The notes under the pieces are model-generated. The model was not told the origin of the DNA. It was given only the letters and a program-made list of their open reading frames with translations, and made no database searches. From Chloroflexota bacterium (lineage in GTDB: Bacteria > Chloroflexota > UBA5177 > JANWHV01), in NCBI GenBank assembly GCA_025924845.1, contig JAICHN010000263.1, positions 1 through 7,379 on the forward strand: a stretch of DNA of 7,379 nt, given 5' to 3'. Numbering within the stretch: the stretch's first letter is position 1; each line of letters opens with the position of its first letter. Positions 6,748 through 7,379 of this stretch are shown here, piece after piece. A program made the translations under genes and the position numbers.

Positions 6748-6776
6748 ACTCTAACAGGGGGGTATACGCGTGTCAA
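6748..6776 (-). promoter_or_regulatory. Putative sigma-70-type promoter of yvcK
   Basis: On the minus strand a perfect -35 TTGACA (6771-6776) is followed after exactly 17 bp by TAGAGT (6748-6753, 4 of 6 to TATAAT). Transcription would start near 6741, giving a leader of about 55 nt to the TTG start at 6685. This is the best-matching promoter in the window. Confidence 0.6.
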
Positions 6777-6817
6777 ACCGGGCCGTGGGTAATGGCGCGA
6801 AACTATTGTTGATCTCA

Positions 6818-6826
6818 TGATATACT
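6818..6826 (+). promoter_or_regulatory. Putative extended -10 promoter of def
   Basis: TGATATACT combines the TGn extension (6818-6820) with TATACT (6821-6826, 5 of 6 to TATAAT). No clear -35 is present 16-18 bp upstream. Transcription would start near 6833, leaving a leader of about 88 nt before the TTG start at 6921. Confidence 0.5.
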
Positions 6827-6847
6827 TTTCATGCCTAGGCCGGGGCC

Positions 6848-6871
6848 TTCCAGTGGACGATACTTCCAGTG
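6848..6871 (+). repeat. Two direct copies of TTCCAGTG in the def leader
   Basis: TTCCAGTG occurs at 6848-6855 and 6864-6871, start to start 16 bp. An 8-bp palindrome GCCTAGGC (6833-6840) lies just before them, at the predicted transcription start. They could be part of a regulator site, but 8-bp repeats can also arise by chance. Confidence 0.35.
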
Positions 6872-6908
6872 AAGAATAACGCCGACCACCAGCAAAGCAC
6901 GCTATCGC

Positions 6909-6913
6909 GGAGA
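6909..6913 (+). promoter_or_regulatory. Ribosome binding site supporting the TTG start of def
   Basis: GGAGA is placed 7 nt before TTG 6921. The frame is closed by TGA at 6870-6872 and contains no ATG or GTG between that stop and 6921, so this TTG is the only start giving a full N-terminus. Confidence 0.65.
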
Positions 6914-6920
6914 CAGTCAA

Positions 6921-7379
6921 TTGGCCGTTCGTCCTATCCTGAGCAGTGAGAAACCAGTCCTTCACCAGAAGGCGAAACCGGTCCAGCGAGCCGACATTAG
7001 CGTTCGCAAACTTTTGCGGGACATGGTGGATACCATGCGTGACGCGCCTGGGGTCGGTCTGGCGGGCCCACAAATCGGCGTGCCGCTCCGCGTGGTTGTG
7101 ATTGAATACGAGGAGACCCTGTACAAGCTGCTGAATCCCGAAATTACCTGGTGGTCGGCCGAGCGTTGTACCGCGGACGAGGGATGCCTGAGCATTGTCG
7201 GCTACGTCGGCGCCGTGGAACGCGCCGAGCGGGTGCGGGTGCGAGCGAAAAATGAGCAGGGAAAGGCAATCCATATCAATCCGGAAGGGTGGCTGGCTCG
7301 CATTTTTCAACACGAGATCGACCATCTGGACGGGATTCTCTTCCCCGATCGCATGGCGCCGGGCGAGCGGCTGCGCCCG
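6921..7379 (+). CDS. def: Peptide deformylase, 3' end cut by window
   Basis: The first 153 codons are visible and the frame is open at the window end. Peptide deformylase is a metalloenzyme that removes the formyl group from the initiator methionine of new proteins at the ribosome. The N-terminus AVRPILSSEKPVLHQKAKPV matches the family opening (xIRxIL...PVLRxxAxPV) and supports the TTG start with GGAGA 7 nt before it. All three active-site motifs are present: GVGLAGPQIG (44-53), EGCLS (87-91, metal ligand C89) and HEIDH (131-135, ligands H131 and H135, catalytic E132), followed by LDGILFPDRM. Two family positions differ: G49 in place of the usual alanine in motif 1, and SIVG instead of SIPG after motif 2. 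Most of the enzyme is present; perhaps 10-40 residues are missing. In many bacteria fmt follows def, which cannot be checked here. Confidence 0.95.
   Translation, partial: MAVRPILSSEKPVLHQKAKPVQRADISVRKLLRDMVDTMRDAPGVGLAGPQIGVPLRVVVIEYEETLYKLLNPEITWWSAERCTADEGCLSIVGYVGAVERAERVRVRAKNEQGKAIHINPEGWLARIFQHEIDHLDGILFPDRMAPGERLRP

Noticed and set aside
6831..6872. 13-codon leader frame upstream of def
   Set aside because: Its ATG sits at or before the predicted transcription start and has no ribosome binding site.
6729..7325. Minus-strand open frame antisense to def
   Set aside because: It lies opposite the full active-site coding region of peptide deformylase and shows no domain. The plus-strand frame has all family motifs.

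Overview
This 7.4-kb window is GC-rich bacterial chromosome, densely packed with single-copy housekeeping genes. I see no transposase, integrase, tRNA, rRNA, CRISPR array or phage gene. The organism is bacterial, as shown by peptide deformylase, a HisZ/HisG pair and a YvcK-type protein. Codon use is strongly G/C-ending, and two genes start with TTG. The long HisZ, the membrane-anchored YvcK and the peptide deformylase style would fit a Chloroflexota-like lineage, but that placement is inference and needs a homology search.

Layout from left to right. (1) 1-498 (+): the 3' end of hemB (porphobilinogen synthase). (2) 569-2438 (-): three genes read leftwards, a HIT-family nucleotide hydrolase, then a TatD-type metal-dependent deoxyribonuclease, then a Nudix hydrolase. 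tatD and nudix are 6 nt apart and surely cotranscribed. The HIT gene is 199 nt upstream of tatD, and a putative extended -10 promoter lies in that gap. (3) 2632-5204 (+): hisZ and hisG, overlapping by ATGA, which together encode the first enzyme of histidine biosynthesis. A perfect 16-bp palindrome covers the hisZ ribosome binding site. (4) 5354-6685 (-): a YvcK/CofD-like protein with two N-terminal membrane segments. (5) 6921-end (+): peptide deformylase, cut by the window edge and starting with TTG.

The genes do not form one pathway. hemB serves tetrapyrrole synthesis. HIT and Nudix fit nucleotide housecleaning, with TatD as a nuclease beside them. hisZ-hisG is the committed, feedback-controlled step to histidine. 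YvcK links carbon metabolism and cell-wall homeostasis in other bacteria. def removes the N-formyl group from new proteins. yvcK and def are divergent and share a 235-bp control region. hemB/nudix and hisG/yvcK are convergent pairs.

The most interesting points are the pairing of HisZ with a HisG that has a long-form C-terminal domain, the large insertion and missing motif-3 arginine in HisZ, the palindrome over the hisZ ribosome binding site, and the membrane-anchored YvcK. I found no clear new defence or mobile system.
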